64,000 bases of DNA from NCBI GenBank assembly GCA_002698995.1, contig PAAX01000010.1, positions 124,001-188,000 on the forward strand, written 5' to 3'. Numbering within the stretch: the first letter of the stretch is position 1; each line of letters starts with the position of its first letter. This stretch comes from Ignavibacteriota bacterium. Its GTDB lineage: Bacteria > Bacteroidota > Ignavibacteria > Ignavibacteriales > Melioribacteraceae. Of the stretch, positions 30,327-38,923 are shown one piece after another. The position numbers were made by a program, and so were the translations under genes. The notes below the pieces were generated by a model. The model was not told the origin of the DNA and did no database searches. It saw only the letters and a list, made by a program, of their open reading frames with translations.

Positions 30327-31460
30327 ATGAGTGATATAAAAGTAAGAATTGCAGAAGAAAATGAAATACCCAAGTTTATAAAATTTGCTTGGGAAATATA
30401 TAAAGATGATCCTTACTGGGTTCCCCCGCTAATTATGGAAAAGAAACAAATCTTAAACCGTAAAAAAAATCCTTTCTTCAAAGAAGCTGAAATGGAGTTG
30501 TTCTTTGCAGAACGTGACGGAAAGATTGTTGGTAGAATTGCTGCTATTAAAAATGATATTCATAATAAAATTCATAATGAAAATATTGGGTTCTTCGGTT
30601 TTTTTGAATCGATAAATGATCAGGAAGTTGCAAATGCTTTGTTAAGTAAAGCAGAAGAATGGATCAAAGCAAAAGGTCTGGATGCCATGCGCGGTCCTGC
30701 TAATCCAAGTAGTAATGAAGAATGGGGTTTGCTGGTTGAAGGATTTGAAGATTCTCCCAGAATGATGATGACTTACAATCCAAAGTATTACATAGAGCTT
30801 ATTGAAAATTATGGTTTATCAAAAGTGAAAGACTTAAATGCCTGGATGATAAGTAATCATAAAATGATAAAGCAGGAAAAGATAAAACGTGTTGCCGATA
30901 TTGCTATGAGAAGAAGCAACATGACTTTGCGTCCACTTAATATGAAAAACTTTAAGCAGGAGCTTGAAAAAGTTAAATACGTTTACAATAAAGCTTGGGC
31001 ACCTAATTGGGGATTTATTCCAATGACGGATGAAGAGATTGATCTTCTTGCTAAAAATCTCAAACCTCTTGTCGATCCCGACTTTGTTCTCTTTGGTGAA
31101 GTTGATGGGGAAACAATCGGCTTTTCTTTAACTATGCCCGATTACAATGTTGTCTTCAAGGAAATGAACGGACGACTTTTTCCATTTAATTTCTTAAAGC
31201 TGCTCCAGCCTAAGAAAAAGATTTATCCTAAAATTAAATTTGCCAGAATTATAACTCTCGGTATTATTCCCGAATATCAGAAACGTGGACTTGATGCTGC
31301 ATTTTATTATAATATTTTGGAAACTGCAGCTTCAAAAGGAATTTATTACGGAGAAGCAAGCTGGATACTTGAAGATAATGAAATGATGAATAGAGGCGCC
31401 AGAACTATGGATGGCGATCTTTACAAAGTTTATAGAATTTATGAGAAAAAAATAAAATGA
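30327..31460 (+). CDS. GNAT-fold acyltransferase, candidate bacterial ceramide synthase
   Basis: The 377-residue cytoplasmic protein has a GNAT-like fold (AERDGKIVGRIAAI, LGIIPEYQKRGLDAAFYY). It also has a distinctive extended architecture: YKDDPYWVPPLIMEKK, FFGFFESINDQE, GPANPSSNEEWGLLVEGF and MTYNPKYYIELIENYG. It belongs to a family of long GNAT proteins often found beside lipid genes. In Caulobacter a GNAT-type protein was shown to acylate the sphingoid base. Given spt next door this is a plausible counterpart, but general N-acyltransferase is the safe call. It overlaps the next gene by 4 nt (ATGA). Confidence 0.75.
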   Translation: MSDIKVRIAEENEIPKFIKFAWEIYKDDPYWVPPLIMEKKQILNRKKNPFFKEAEMELFFAERDGKIVGRIAAIKNDIHNKIHNENIGFFGFFESINDQEVANALLSKAEEWIKAKGLDAMRGPANPSSNEEWGLLVEGFEDSPRMMMTYNPKYYIELIENYGLSKVKDLNAWMISNHKMIKQEKIKRVADIAMRRSNMTLRPLNMKNFKQELEKVKYVYNKAWAPNWGFIPMTDEEIDLLAKNLKPLVDPDFVLFGEVDGETIGFSLTMPDYNVVFKEMNGRLFPFNFLKLLQPKKKIYPKIKFARIITLGIIPEYQKRGLDAAFYYNILETAASKGIYYGEASWILEDNEMMNRGARTMDGDLYKVYRIYEKKIK

Positions 31461-33382
31461 AAAACTTAATTGTAATTCTGATTCTTATTTCTTCCATCTC
31501 TGCTCAGTACAAAAAAGAATTTAAAGATTTAATTGAAACAACATACTTAAGAACTTTTGATGAGAAGATTGTATTGAAGTATCTTAATTCAGAAAGTGAA
31601 GATTCAATTAAAGCTGCCTTATTAACTATCGCAAATTCAAATCAGACAAAATTTATTGAAAATATTATTAATGTTGATAATGATTATCTTGTTGAAAAAT
31701 CTTTTGCCCTTGGTAAACTTGACGCAGATTCACTTTCAGAGAAATTTCTTCTTGAGAATTTGAATAATGTAGAATCTGATTTTAACTCACAAAGAATTTT
31801 CTTTGAAGCATTAGGAAATGTTATTTCTGAAGAGGACTTAATAAATCTGTTGAATGAAAAATCAGATTATTACGGTCTCCCTTTTGCTGTTGTTAATTCG
31901 GTAAATCAAAAATCAAAAATTGATAAAGAAATTATTAACAGTTATCTGCTGAATAATTTAGAAAGTACAAATGAAGATTTAATTTTCTCATCTCTTTATG
32001 CTTTGTATAGAATTTTTCCTCCTAATGGAAGTGAAGAATTTTTTGTTAATCTCTTATCAAAAAAAATTGATGACCGAGAGATAGAAATCAAAACTTATAC
32101 TCTAGGCTGTTTAAGAAGATTAAAAAGATTTCCTATTGATAAAGAATTATTCACAAATTTATTAGCAGACAAAGATTGGAAGATTAGAACTGAATTAGCA
32201 AGATCAGCAGTTTTCTTTAGGAACTTTGATAATATATTTGAACCATTCTTAAATTTAATTGTGGATGAAAATCCAAACGTATCAAGACAAGCTGCAATTT
32301 CTTTAAGAGAAATAAAGCCGGAATTCATCAATGAATCCAAAATTATAAATTTATTAAAATTGGATTTACCACTTAATACATTTGGAGAACTCATAATTTC
32401 CTACAGTAAATTATTTCCGGGTAAAAGTGAAGAATTAATTGAAGAATATAAATCAAAACTTGCTCGCAAATTTATTTTCGAAATAATAGACAATATTAAT
32501 GATGCAGAAACTCGATTTGATCTGCTTAAAAAAGAATTAGCCGGCAGCAATAGTTTTGATAGGATTTATCTTTCACAAAGTTTGTTAAAATTAGAAGATC
32601 AATTTAGAAGAGATGATGAATTTGCAAAAATTATTATTTCGTTATTAAGAGAAAGCAACGCTCCGGTTATTTCAATTGTTGCTGATGGAATTAGTGAGTC
32701 ATTTGTTTCTCAAAATTCATCTCTGCTTCAAGAGTTAATAATTGATCACCTGTTCACAAAAATTAATGATGCAAATTTTGTTGAGTCAATTCAAGCATTA
32801 TACAGATTATCAAAAAAAGTAAGCCCTCAATTCGAGAATCAAGTAAGTGAAATTATTTCTACGTCAAAAGTTTCATCTATCAAACAAATTACTTCGGGAA
32901 ATTCAATTAGAGAAAACGATTTAATGTTCAGCAAGATTTTCGAAAATTCATTTAAGTATTCCGAAGCTGTTATATTAACAAATAAAGGAGAATTCAGATT
33001 TGAATTCTTAAATGAAATTGCACCAATATCTGTAGGAAACTTTTGTTATTTAGCCGAAAAAAAATATTTCAATGGAAATAAATTTCATCGTGTAGTTCCA
33101 AATTTTGTAATACAAACCGGGGATTCAACTTCAACCGGCTGGGGCGGTCCTGGTTATGACATAATTTCAGAATTCAGCTGGCTTCCTTTTGAAACCGGTT
33201 ATGTAGGAATGGCTTCTGCCGGTAAAGATACAGAAGGTTCTCAGTGGTTTGTTATGCATAATTATTATCCGCATTTAAATAATAATTATACAGTATTTGG
33301 CAGACTTGTAAAGGGACAAAAAACAGTTGATATTATTGATGAAAATGATGTTGTTTTTGAAGTAAGATTAATTGAGAAGTAA
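31457..33382 (+). CDS. Secreted HEAT-repeat protein with C-terminal cyclophilin-type isomerase
   Basis: The 641-residue protein has a signal peptide (NLIVILILISSISAQ) and about 450 residues of HEAT-like helical repeats (ADKDWKIRTELARSAVFF, DENPNVSRQAAISLREI). A cyclophilin domain covers the last ~150 residues: FRFEFLNEIAPISVGNFCYL, GNKFHRVVPNFVIQTGD and SQWFVMH. Arg and Phe positions of the active site are present in FHRVVPNFVIQ. It should act as a periplasmic prolyl isomerase with a scaffold. Translation is coupled to the acyltransferase gene by ATGA overlap. Confidence 0.88.
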   Translation: MKNLIVILILISSISAQYKKEFKDLIETTYLRTFDEKIVLKYLNSESEDSIKAALLTIANSNQTKFIENIINVDNDYLVEKSFALGKLDADSLSEKFLLENLNNVESDFNSQRIFFEALGNVISEEDLINLLNEKSDYYGLPFAVVNSVNQKSKIDKEIINSYLLNNLESTNEDLIFSSLYALYRIFPPNGSEEFFVNLLSKKIDDREIEIKTYTLGCLRRLKRFPIDKELFTNLLADKDWKIRTELARSAVFFRNFDNIFEPFLNLIVDENPNVSRQAAISLREIKPEFINESKIINLLKLDLPLNTFGELIISYSKLFPGKSEELIEEYKSKLARKFIFEIIDNINDAETRFDLLKKELAGSNSFDRIYLSQSLLKLEDQFRRDDEFAKIIISLLRESNAPVISIVADGISESFVSQNSSLLQELIIDHLFTKINDANFVESIQALYRLSKKVSPQFENQVSEIISTSKVSSIKQITSGNSIRENDLMFSKIFENSFKYSEAVILTNKGEFRFEFLNEIAPISVGNFCYLAEKKYFNGNKFHRVVPNFVIQTGDSTSTGWGGPGYDIISEFSWLPFETGYVGMASAGKDTEGSQWFVMHNYYPHLNNNYTVFGRLVKGQKTVDIIDENDVVFEVRLIEK

Positions 33383-33407
33383 AAATAGATTTTATTAACT
33401 CATAAAA

Positions 33408-33435
33408 AAATTCCGGCTCATCACCGGAATTTTTT
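33408..33435. terminator. Bidirectional terminator between cyclophilin and DUF4835 genes
   Basis: The stem AAATTCCGG/CCGGAATTT closes a 7-nt loop with an A-run before and a T-run after, so it can serve both convergent genes. Confidence 0.85.
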
Positions 33436-33442
33436 ATCAATA

Positions 33443-34333
33443 TTAATTATTCAATGCTTCATCATACTTTGAAATGTGTGCCGGATCAATCCGTTTTAGT
33501 TTATCAAATATTTCTTTATTCGGAAAATCTTTTAAGTAATCAACAATCTCACCACTTTTAGCATCAAAAAATATTTTTAGTAAAACACTTCTTCTTTCAA
33601 TTTTATCTCTTTTTTCAAAAAGATTATTAATTAACTGAACCATTTTATTTTGTGCTTCAGCTTTATTAGTTGAGTATAAATCCAAACCGTTAAAATGATA
33701 TTCAAAAAAATCTTGCCTAAATTGCTGAAAATTTGCATTCGTAATATTTTCGATAAATCCTCGTTTGTTGTATGATTCACTTGATAAGGACCATCCGTCG
33801 GAAAATCTGCTTGATCCTCCTAACACAGAAATCTCAAAAGCTTTTTGAAAATATTGTGTCCCGCCCAAAGGTTCAAACGAATCCATATCATAAGCAATAA
33901 TTAGGTATGCATAAAAATCTAAAAAGCTTGTTAAAGGATCAAAATCAGTTTGATTAAAATACAAAGCTTGTCCTTGTTCATATTTAAACTGCCATTTCTG
34001 ATCTTGAATTCTTAACATAAGAGAACTGTTTTGACTTCTATAAATTGGTCTCTGACTTGTAACAACAACTTGTGCAGTATATGTTAAATCGTCACTTGCA
34101 CCCATAAAAAAAATAGTAAATGAACATTTGATCGGCTCACCTTCCCAAACTAAATCTGTAAAGCTAGTGTTGTTAAGATAATCTTCAACTCTTCTTGAAA
34201 AATCAACAAGTCTTTCTTTTCCCGAAGTTTCCAACTGTTCATAATTTACAGTTACGGTTGCAGCTAATTCTTTTGAACTAAGTATGTTTATCAATGAAAT
34301 AAAGATCAGAAACATCAAACTGAATCTTTTCAT
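33443..34333 (-). CDS. DUF4835 family secreted protein
   Basis: The 296-residue protein with a signal peptide matches the DUF4835 pattern typical of Bacteroidota-like genomes. An N-terminal part reads ATVTVNYEQLETSGKERL, then YRSQNSSLMLRIQDQKWQF, a conserved DFYAYLIIAYDMDSFEPLGG core and a helical C-terminus. The function is unknown. Members are predicted periplasmic or surface proteins often studied in the context of gliding and T9SS organisms. It is divergent from the PorV-like gene with 67 nt between. Confidence 0.85.
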   Translation of the reverse strand: MKRFSLMFLIFISLINILSSKELAATVTVNYEQLETSGKERLVDFSRRVEDYLNNTSFTDLVWEGEPIKCSFTIFFMGASDDLTYTAQVVVTSQRPIYRSQNSSLMLRIQDQKWQFKYEQGQALYFNQTDFDPLTSFLDFYAYLIIAYDMDSFEPLGGTQYFQKAFEISVLGGSSRFSDGWSLSSESYNKRGFIENITNANFQQFRQDFFEYHFNGLDLYSTNKAEAQNKMVQLINNLFEKRDKIERRSVLLKIFFDAKSGEIVDYLKDFPNKEIFDKLKRIDPAHISKYDEALNN

Positions 34334-34400
34334 AAAATAATCCTTATTGTTTTTATAAATATTAATTTGAATTAAACAAAATTTTTATTTAAAATAAATT

Positions 34401-35252
34401 ATGTTAAATGTAAGATACATAGTTTTAAGTCTTCTTATAATATTTGCTAATATACTTTCTCAAATTAATCCTGGTTCCCGTCAAATTGCTTTAGCAAACT
34501 CCGATGTTGCATTAAGCAATGATGTATTTTCAATTTTTAATAATCCAGCAGGTTTAGCACAAATTAAATGGACTGAAATCGGAATATACTATTCTCCTTC
34601 TCCATTTGGAATAAAAGAACTGGCAAACGGCTATGGTGCAGTAACACATAATTTTAATTTCGGTACAATTGCAGCCGGATTTTCTTTTTATGGTTTTGAA
34701 TTATACAAAGAACATAAACTAAGTTTAAGTTATGCAAGCAACTATAAACAATTTTATTTTGGAATTTCAGTTTTTTATAACACAATTGAAATAGAAAAGT
34801 ACGGAAACGATAATTCATTTTCACTTAATTTAGGCGGATTAACTTACGTAAGTAATACTTTTAGAATTGGCTTTTCAGCTCATAACATTAATCAAGCTAC
34901 ATTTGGAAATGAAGAAGACCAGATTCCAACAATTTTTTCTGCCGGAGTAAGTTATGATGTTCTCTCAAATCTCACTTTAAATTCTGCAGTTGAAAAAGAA
35001 TTAGAATATGATTTTTCTCTCAGAACCGGTATTGAATATAACATCATTAAATATCTTTCTTTGAGAATAGGATTTAATAATTACCCATCAACTTACACTG
35101 CCGGAGTTGGAATTAACTTTTTGTTTTTCAATCTTGACTATGCAGTTTTTACTCACGAATATTTAGGATTAACTCATCAAGCCGGATTAATAATTCATTT
35201 TGGTGATGAAACACCCCGAAGTCAAAAAGTAAAATCCTATATAAATGATTAA
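34401..35252 (+). CDS. PorV/PorQ-like outer-membrane beta-barrel protein
   Basis: The 283-residue protein has a signal peptide and alternating beta-strands throughout. The start of the mature part (NPGSRQIALANSDVALSND, VFSIFNNPAGLAQI) is characteristic of the PorV/PorQ branch of FadL-like barrels. PorV proteins take part in T9SS cargo handling. Members in this phylum are numerous, so a dedicated T9SS role cannot be claimed. It overlaps the next gene by 8 nt, so the pair is one operon. Confidence 0.78.
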   Translation: MLNVRYIVLSLLIIFANILSQINPGSRQIALANSDVALSNDVFSIFNNPAGLAQIKWTEIGIYYSPSPFGIKELANGYGAVTHNFNFGTIAAGFSFYGFELYKEHKLSLSYASNYKQFYFGISVFYNTIEIEKYGNDNSFSLNLGGLTYVSNTFRIGFSAHNINQATFGNEEDQIPTIFSAGVSYDVLSNLTLNSAVEKELEYDFSLRTGIEYNIIKYLSLRIGFNNYPSTYTAGVGINFLFFNLDYAVFTHEYLGLTHQAGLIIHFGDETPRSQKVKSYIND

Positions 35253-37209
35253 GAAATTTCTGCTCATATTTAATTTTACTGCGTTATCCTTAACTGCTCA
35301 GATTGATTCATTATCAAATTACTTTGATGCAGTATTAATCTATATGGAAAAATCTTCTTTAATTGATGAAGAAGAAGAGACAACAATTTTTGAATCGGTA
35401 GAAGAATTATTACGCAATCCAATTAACATTAACAAAGCACAAGTTGATGATTTACTTCAAATTCCTTTTCTAGATTTTTCTTCTGCAAATTTTATTATTG
35501 ACTACAGAGATTCAAACAAACAATACTATTCAATTAACGAATTGTTTTTGATTGATGAATTATCATCGGAGTTAGTAAATATTTTAAAACCTCTCTTAAC
35601 TACTTCTGAACAAGAATTAGTAATAACTGAAAAGAAATCCTTCTTAAAATTCATCGGTTCCAGAAATAGACTTGTTAACGATATTGAAACTAGAGAAGGA
35701 TATTCGAAAGGAAATTACTTAGGAAATAAATTAAAGTTTTATAATAGAATTCAAGCTTCTGCAGATAAATTTTTTGTTAATATCACTCAAGAAAAAGATG
35801 CCGGAGAAAAATCATTAACCGATTTTTATTCTGCCTCATTCAGCATTTCAGATTATTCTTTTGTTAATAAAATTATTTTGGGAGATTACAATTTAACTTT
35901 TGGTCAAGGATTAACACTTGCAAAACCGTTTGGTTCAAGAAAAGGAAGCTTTGCAACTTTATCGGTTTTAAAGAATCAAAAAAATCTTTCCGAATATACC
36001 AGCAGCGACGAAAACAGATTTTTTAGAGGTGCAGCAGGATATTTTACTTATTCAAATTTTGGTTTGACTCTTTTCTATTCAACAAATAAAATTAGTGCAA
36101 ATCTAAATGGGGAAAACAAAATTACATCCTTAAAAGAAGATGGAATTTTCCGAACCGAATTGGATATAAGCAAAAAACATAATACCAAACTTAATACCTT
36201 AGGCAGTTCAATTAATTATTCGCTTAATAAATTTAAGATCGGTTTCCTTTATCAAAATTTATTTTACAATAACTCATTCTCAGAAGATTATTCGATTTAC
36301 TTAAAAGATAAAAACAGATTCAGTTTTTACTCTTTTGATTACTCAATAAATTTTGATGATCTTTTTTTCAGCGGAGAATTCAGTTACAACGGTTTGAGTA
36401 TTGCTTCTATCAATAATCTTTTCATTAACATTAGCAGAAGATTTAAACTGATAACTTCCTTTAGAAATTATCCTTCTAACTATTATAACTTTTTTGCAAA
36501 TGGTTTTGGTGAAAGATCAAATACTCAAAATGAGATTGGCTTTTATACCGGCTTTCAAGTTTATACTGACTTTGGAATTTTTGATGTTTATTATGATCAA
36601 TTTCAATTCCCAAACAAAAATGAAAACAAATTCCAATTTTCCGGAAATGAGTTGAGTCTTTTTTATCAAAACAAATTGAGTAGAAATTTTTCACTAAACT
36701 TTAGAATCTTTATAGAACAAAAAGATGATGAATTTATTGAAAATACAATTCAAATAGGAAAATCAAAAAGAGAGAAAGTAAGAACTGATCTAATTTATTT
36801 TGCCTCAAAAAATCTTAGACTTAAAACCAGATTTGAACTAAATTATTTTTCTCTTGATGAAGCCAGCATTAATGAAAATGGATATTTAGTTTTTCAGGAT
36901 ATTAACTTAAATCCAATTCCAAATTTAAAATTTTACGGTAGAATAATTGTGTTTAAGACCGATAGTTTCAATACAAGAATTTATGAATTCGAAAATGATT
37001 TAACCGGCACATTTTCCAGTAAACCTTTATTCGGTGATGGTTTTAGATGGTATCTATTAATAAAATATCAGATTTTTAATCAGTTGGAAATCGCATTAAA
37101 ATACAGTACTACAATCCGCACAGATGTTGAATCAATAAGCTCCGGAAATCAAGAAATAAGAGATAATTCCGAGAGTGTTTTATCACTTCAAGTTGATCTT
37201 CAATTTTAG
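35245..37209 (+). CDS. Helix-hairpin-helix protein fused to an outer-membrane-like beta-barrel
   Basis: The 654-residue protein has a signal peptide. It then has ComEA-like helix-hairpin-helix motifs at about 50-115 (NPININKAQVDDLLQIPFL, YYSINELFLIDEL) and a long C-terminal part of amphipathic beta-strands rich in Phe/Tyr/Asn. The strand pattern looks like an outer-membrane barrel ending in LSLQVDLQF. The ComEA-like part suggests DNA binding at or near the outer membrane, for example in DNA uptake, which is inference. Translation overlaps the PorV-like gene. Confidence 0.75.
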   Translation: MIKKFLLIFNFTALSLTAQIDSLSNYFDAVLIYMEKSSLIDEEEETTIFESVEELLRNPININKAQVDDLLQIPFLDFSSANFIIDYRDSNKQYYSINELFLIDELSSELVNILKPLLTTSEQELVITEKKSFLKFIGSRNRLVNDIETREGYSKGNYLGNKLKFYNRIQASADKFFVNITQEKDAGEKSLTDFYSASFSISDYSFVNKIILGDYNLTFGQGLTLAKPFGSRKGSFATLSVLKNQKNLSEYTSSDENRFFRGAAGYFTYSNFGLTLFYSTNKISANLNGENKITSLKEDGIFRTELDISKKHNTKLNTLGSSINYSLNKFKIGFLYQNLFYNNSFSEDYSIYLKDKNRFSFYSFDYSINFDDLFFSGEFSYNGLSIASINNLFINISRRFKLITSFRNYPSNYYNFFANGFGERSNTQNEIGFYTGFQVYTDFGIFDVYYDQFQFPNKNENKFQFSGNELSLFYQNKLSRNFSLNFRIFIEQKDDEFIENTIQIGKSKREKVRTDLIYFASKNLRLKTRFELNYFSLDEASINENGYLVFQDINLNPIPNLKFYGRIIVFKTDSFNTRIYEFENDLTGTFSSKPLFGDGFRWYLLIKYQIFNQLEIALKYSTTIRTDVESISSGNQEIRDNSESVLSLQVDLQF

Positions 37210-37315
37210 TATGTAAACAAATAAAAATTAAAGATCCAGCTTTTACTTGTTAGTTTATATCATTGTCTATAATTTTGAATGACTAACATTCAATAATAAT
37301 ACAAGGAAGTCCGTA

Positions 37316-38497
37316 ATGAGAACAATAGTAGCTCTACCCGGTGATGGAATTGGAAAGGTAGTATTAGACGAATCAATTAGAGTATTAAATGCAGTTGGAT
37401 TTGAAGCAAATTATGTTCATGGTGATATCGGCTGGGAATTTTGGTGTAAAGAAGGAAATGCTCTCCCTGAAAGAACAATTAAATTATTAGAAGAGCACAA
37501 AATTGGTTTGTTTGGTGCAATAACAAGTAAACCAAAAGATGATGCAGTAAAAGAACTTGCTCCAGAACTACAAGATAAAGGTTATGTTTATTTTTCTCCG
37601 ATTGTTGGTTTACGTCAGCATTTTAATTTGGATATTTGCGTTCGTCCTTGCAAAGCATTCAAAGGAAATCCACTTAATTTTATTAGAAAAGATGGAAAAG
37701 GGGGATTTGAAGAACCTGCTGTTGATGCTGTTATTTTCAGACAAAATACAGAAGGAATGTATGGCGGAATTGAATGGACAAATCCACCAAAGAATGTTAG
37801 AGATGCATTTGAAACTCATCCAAAGATGAAAGGATTCAAACATGTACCAAGTGAAGAAATGGCAATCTCAACAAGAATTGTAACTAAGAAAGCTACGGAA
37901 AGAATTATAAGAGCTGCATTCGAATATGCAAAAAAATTCGGTTATAAAAATGTTACAGTCTGCGAAAAACCAAATGTACTAAGAGAGACATCGGGAATGT
38001 ATCTTAAAACAGCAAAGCAAATTGCTAAAGAATTTCCTGGAATAGATTTATGGGATACAAACATTGATGCACAAATGATGTGGCTGACAAAGAATCCCGA
38101 GAACTACGGTGTATTGGTTTCTGAAAATATGTTTGGAGATATTATAAGTGACGGCTTTGCCGGTCTGGTTGGTGGATTAGGTTTTGCTTGCAGCGCCAAC
38201 ATTGGTGATGAAGTTGCAGTTTTTGAACCGACACATGGTTCAGCCCCAAAATATGCTGAATTAAATCCTTCAATTGTAAATCCAATTGCAATGATTTTAA
38301 GTGCATGTATGATGTTGGATCATATTGGTGAAAATGATAAAGCAGAAAAAATACGCAAAGCAGTTGCAGAAGTTATTGGAGAAGGAAAAGTCAAAACATA
38401 CGATATGATGAAACTTAGAGGAAGCGCAAAAGCAATTGATGAAGGAGCCGCAACAACCCAGCAAATGGGAGATGCGATAATTGAGAAACTAAAGTAA
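37316..38497 (+). CDS. Isocitrate/isopropylmalate dehydrogenase family enzyme, NAD-isocitrate dehydrogenase type
   Basis: The 393-residue beta-decarboxylating dehydrogenase has the conserved GDGIG start and the substrate loop FRQNTEGMYGGIEW. NTEGxYxG favours isocitrate over isopropylmalate. Other hallmarks are the YKNVTVCEKPNV segment, metal-site aspartates in SENMFGDIISDGFAG, and the nucleotide loop EPTHGSAPKYA. Downstream aconitase supports a TCA role. No leu genes are nearby. AAGGAAG precedes the ATG. The stop codon lies inside the first unit of a heptamer array that flanks the next gene. Confidence 0.88.
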   Translation: MRTIVALPGDGIGKVVLDESIRVLNAVGFEANYVHGDIGWEFWCKEGNALPERTIKLLEEHKIGLFGAITSKPKDDAVKELAPELQDKGYVYFSPIVGLRQHFNLDICVRPCKAFKGNPLNFIRKDGKGGFEEPAVDAVIFRQNTEGMYGGIEWTNPPKNVRDAFETHPKMKGFKHVPSEEMAISTRIVTKKATERIIRAAFEYAKKFGYKNVTVCEKPNVLRETSGMYLKTAKQIAKEFPGIDLWDTNIDAQMMWLTKNPENYGVLVSENMFGDIISDGFAGLVGGLGFACSANIGDEVAVFEPTHGSAPKYAELNPSIVNPIAMILSACMMLDHIGENDKAEKIRKAVAEVIGEGKVKTYDMMKLRGSAKAIDEGAATTQQMGDAIIEKLK

Positions 38498-38521
38498 GAA
38501 GCTAGAAGTAAGAGGTTAGAA
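38494..38521 (+). repeat. Direct array of four heptamers (GTWAGAA), left flank of S23 gene A
   Basis: Four contiguous 7-bp units run here: GTAAGAA, GCTAGAA, GTAAGAG, GTTAGAA. The first overlaps the stop codon of the upstream dehydrogenase and the last abuts the GTG start of the S23 gene. The same unit recurs inverted at 38884-38911. Confidence 0.85.
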
Positions 38522-38881
38522 GTGATAGAGCTTAGTCATAAAAAATTAAAGGTCTGGCTTAAAAGTAAAAAATTAGTTTTAGAAGTTTATAAACTAACTG
38601 CAAACTTTCCAAAATCTGAAGTTTATGGAATTACCTCTCAATTAAGAAGGGCTTCAATTTCTATCATTTCTAACCTCTCAGAAGGTGCTTCTAGAAATTC
38701 CTCACAAGAGAAAAAACGATTTTTTGAAATTTCAAGATCATCATTAGTAGAATTAGATACACAAATTGAGATTTCTATAGAACTTGGATTTCTCAATCAA
38801 ATAGAGATTGAAAATTTGTCTAAACTCTCAAATGAGGTTTTTGCAATGTTGACTAATTTAATAAAGAGATATGAAAAATAA
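38522..38881 (+). CDS. S23-type four-helix-bundle protein (23S rRNA intervening-sequence family), copy A
   Basis: The 119-residue protein is a clear member of the four-helix-bundle family first seen in 23S rRNA intervening sequences: LKVWLKSKKLVLEVYKLTAN, FPKSEVYGITSQLRRASIS and SNLSEGASRNS. Here it is not in an rRNA gene but lies between an isocitrate dehydrogenase gene and an HD-domain gene. The start is GTG at 38522, directly after a heptamer array. An inverted copy of the array follows its stop. The biochemical role is unknown. Related folds include diversity-generating-retroelement Avd proteins. The layout suggests a small inserted cassette. Confidence 0.9.
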   Translation: MIELSHKKLKVWLKSKKLVLEVYKLTANFPKSEVYGITSQLRRASISIISNLSEGASRNSSQEKKRFFEISRSSLVELDTQIEISIELGFLNQIEIENLSKLSNEVFAMLTNLIKRYEK

Positions 38882-38883
38882 AC

Positions 38884-38911
38884 TTCTTACTTCTAACATC
38901 TAACTTCTTAC
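38884..38911 (-). repeat. Inverted array of four heptamers, right flank of S23 gene A
   Basis: Read on the minus strand the four units are GTAAGAA, GTTAGAT, GTTAGAA, GTAAGAA. The array begins 3 nt after the S23 stop codon and mirrors 38494-38521. Confidence 0.85.
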
Positions 38912-38923
38912 TCGGAGAAAAAA

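Noticed and set aside
37557-37829. 90-codon plus-strand frame inside the isocitrate dehydrogenase gene
   Set aside because: It is an out-of-frame shadow of a well-conserved enzyme.
38522-38881. S23 gene as a marker of a 23S rRNA gene
   Set aside because: There is no rRNA sequence on either side; both neighbours are protein genes.
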